Positions 7,039-8,170 of a stretch of DNA of 8,170 nucleotides are shown in pieces. The notes beneath the pieces are model-generated. The model was not told where the DNA came from. It made no database searches and saw nothing but the letters and a program-made list of their open reading frames with translations. Origin of the DNA: CAYXUW01 sp964468375 (lineage in GTDB: Bacteria > Planctomycetota > Phycisphaerae > Sedimentisphaerales > Anaerobacaceae). Where the stretch lies: positions 1-8,170 of the forward strand of contig CAYXUW010000101.1 in assembly GCA_964468375.1 (NCBI GenBank), given 5' to 3'. Numbering within the stretch: the first letter of the stretch is position 1; every line of letters begins with the position of its first letter. The position numbers and the translations under genes were made by a program.

Positions 7039-7079
7039 GTTGATTGTACGACCAGACGTGGCCATATCCAGTTATCAAC
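7039..7079 (-). other. Possible structured leader before mreC
   Basis: GTTGAT at 7039-7044 and ATCAAC at 7074-7079 are a perfect 6-bp inverted repeat in the mreB-mreC spacer. Nested inside, 7050-7063 can form a 5-bp stem with one G-U pair and a 4-nt loop. The structure ends 11 nt before the mreC ATG, and the alternative TTG start lies within its outer arm. It may tune mreC translation or be chance. Confidence 0.28.
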
Positions 7080-7129
7080 TCTGCTTTTGCGGGTTCCCCC
7101 TTCGCGATTCCTTCGCAAATGGGATTCCC

Positions 7130-8170
7130 TTATTCCCAACCGTACTCGTTATGGTCCATCGTATCCTTCCACAACTCAAGATTTTCCAGGTATACGCTGG
7201 TACCACGTGCTACGCAGCTTAGTGGGTCCTCCACTCTTTCGACCTTCAGGCCGGTTGCGTTCGCCAGCACGGCATCCATTCCTCGCAGCAGTGCCCCCCC
7301 GCCGCAGATATGAACTCCATTGTCTATCAAATCGGCAGCCAGTTCAGGTTCCGCCTTTTCCAGGGTCGCTGTAACCGCATCTATAATAGCGGCAATCGGC
7401 TCCCGAAGAGCTTCACGGATTTCTTCGCTCGTTATGACAATCTTTCTCGGCAAACCCGAAATCGTATCTCTGCCCGCCACCTCCATCGTCAGTTCTTCTT
7501 CAAGAGCGGTTGCAGAGCCGATTTGTATCTTCACCTTCTCGGCTCGCGGCTCGCCGATGAGCAAATTATAAGTCTTCTTGAGATGATTAATCACCGCTTC
7601 GTCCATATCATCACCGCCGATGCGTATCGATTCACACGTCGTGATGTCTGCTAAGCTTATTATTGCTACTTCTGTCGTCCCGCCGCCTATATCGACAATC
7701 ATCGAGGCCGTCGGGTCAGTTATAGGCAGTCCCGCTCCGATGCCCGCGGCCATCGGCTCATTAACAAGATAAACCTTCCTCGCTCCAGCACGCTCGGCGC
7801 TGTCTATGACAGCCCGACGCTCGACTGCCGTTATCCCGCTCGGCACCGCTATCACAACACGCGGCCTAACCAGCCCGCCCCTGCCGTGAACCTTTTTGAT
7901 AAAGTAACCGAGCATCGCCTCGGTTATTTCGAAGTCGCTGATGACGCCGTCTTTCAAAGGCCTTATCGCGCTGATTGAGCCAGGCGTTTTACCGAGCATT
8001 TCACGCGCAACCAAACCCACTGCTTCGCCGTCGTTAAGAACAGTATTGGTCCCTTTGCGAACAGCAACTACGGAGGGTTCGTTGAGGACAATCCCCTTAT
8101 CACGGACACAAACCAGGGTAGTGCACGTACCAAGGTCAATGCCCATATCCATGCTAAACCAGCCTAAGAT
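7130..8170 (-). CDS. mreB: Rod shape-determining actin homologue MreB (N-terminus outside window)
   Basis: The frame runs from the window edge to TAA at 7130-7132, giving 346 visible residues. MreB polymerises under the inner membrane with ATP and steers wall synthesis along the cell side. Numbered from the ATG at 8152, motifs are phosphate-1 GIDLGTCTT at 4-12, NEPMAAGIGAG at 131-141, phosphate-2 VDIGGGTTEVAI at 153-164, and the adenosine-binding ICGGGALLRGMD at 282-293. I do not take that ATG as the start: the frame continues upstream as ILGWFS, the usual MreB N-terminal membrane-binding helix, so the true start lies a few codons beyond 8170. The C-terminus ends MDHNEYGWE, somewhat longer than many MreB proteins. 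It is the first gene of the mreBCD-mrdA run in this window; its promoter is not visible. Confidence 0.97.
   Translation of the reverse strand: MLGWFSMDMGIDLGTCTTLVCVRDKGIVLNEPSVVAVRKGTNTVLNDGEAVGLVAREMLGKTPGSISAIRPLKDGVISDFEITEAMLGYFIKKVHGRGGLVRPRVVIAVPSGITAVERRAVIDSAERAGARKVYLVNEPMAAGIGAGLPITDPTASMIVDIGGGTTEVAIISLADITTCESIRIGGDDMDEAVINHLKKTYNLLIGEPRAEKVKIQIGSATALEEELTMEVAGRDTISGLPRKIVITSEEIREALREPIAAIIDAVTATLEKAEPELAADLIDNGVHICGGGALLRGMDAVLANATGLKVERVEDPLSCVARGTSVYLENLELWKDTMDHNEYGWE

Noticed and set aside
7021..7374. Plus-strand open frames of 69-117 codons across the mreC start and mreB end
   Set aside because: They run antisense to mreB and mreC, overlap one another, and have no domain or ribosome site.
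8150..8152. ATG at 8152 as the mreB start
   Set aside because: The frame continues to the window edge as ILGWFS, which matches the usual MreB N-terminal membrane helix, so this Met is internal.

Overview
The window is about 8.2 kb of moderate-GC bacterial DNA, densely coding, made of two convergent cell-wall gene blocks. The likely source is a Planctomycetota bacterium, most plausibly of the Phycisphaerae/Sedimentisphaerales type. Three things point there: the MreB phosphate-1 loop reads GIDLGTCTT after an ILGWFS membrane helix; a zinc-ribbon/DUF4190/pilin-like protein ends in an H-x10-DG motif, a protein type greatly expanded in planctomycetes; and a LysM protein sits just before ftsL-ftsI. 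This assignment rests on family memory, not on a search.

Left block, plus strand (1-2663): the 3' part of a two-LysM protein that begins before the window, then a short FtsL-like bitopic coiled-coil protein, then the division transpeptidase FtsI (PBP3), which starts at a TTG codon whose Shine-Dalgarno overlaps the ftsL stop. This looks like the front of a dcw (division and cell wall) cluster, but the run ends after ftsI: no murE, murF or mraY follows on this strand.

Right block, minus strand, transcribed from 8170 towards 2689: mreB (its first codons lie outside the window), mreC, mreD, mrdA (PBP2), and last a 261-residue zinc-ribbon/DUF4190/pilin-like membrane protein 13 nt after the PBP2 stop. 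That last gene takes the position often held by rodA. The mreB-mreC, mreC-mreD and mreD-mrdA spacers are 102, 55 and 95 nt long, and each can fold a small hairpin.

The block on the left supplies the septal transpeptidase and a scaffold partner. The block on the right supplies the elongation machine: the MreB cytoskeleton, the MreC/MreD link and the PBP2 transpeptidase. The two blocks meet tail to tail with only 25 nt between the ftsI stop and the stop of the pilin-like gene. No RNA gene, mobile element, CRISPR array or intergenic stretch over 300 bases is present. I see no wholly new system. The points most worth a second look are the conserved pilin-like partner behind PBP2, the enlarged PBP2 pedestal, and a Cys/His cluster near the PBP2 active site.
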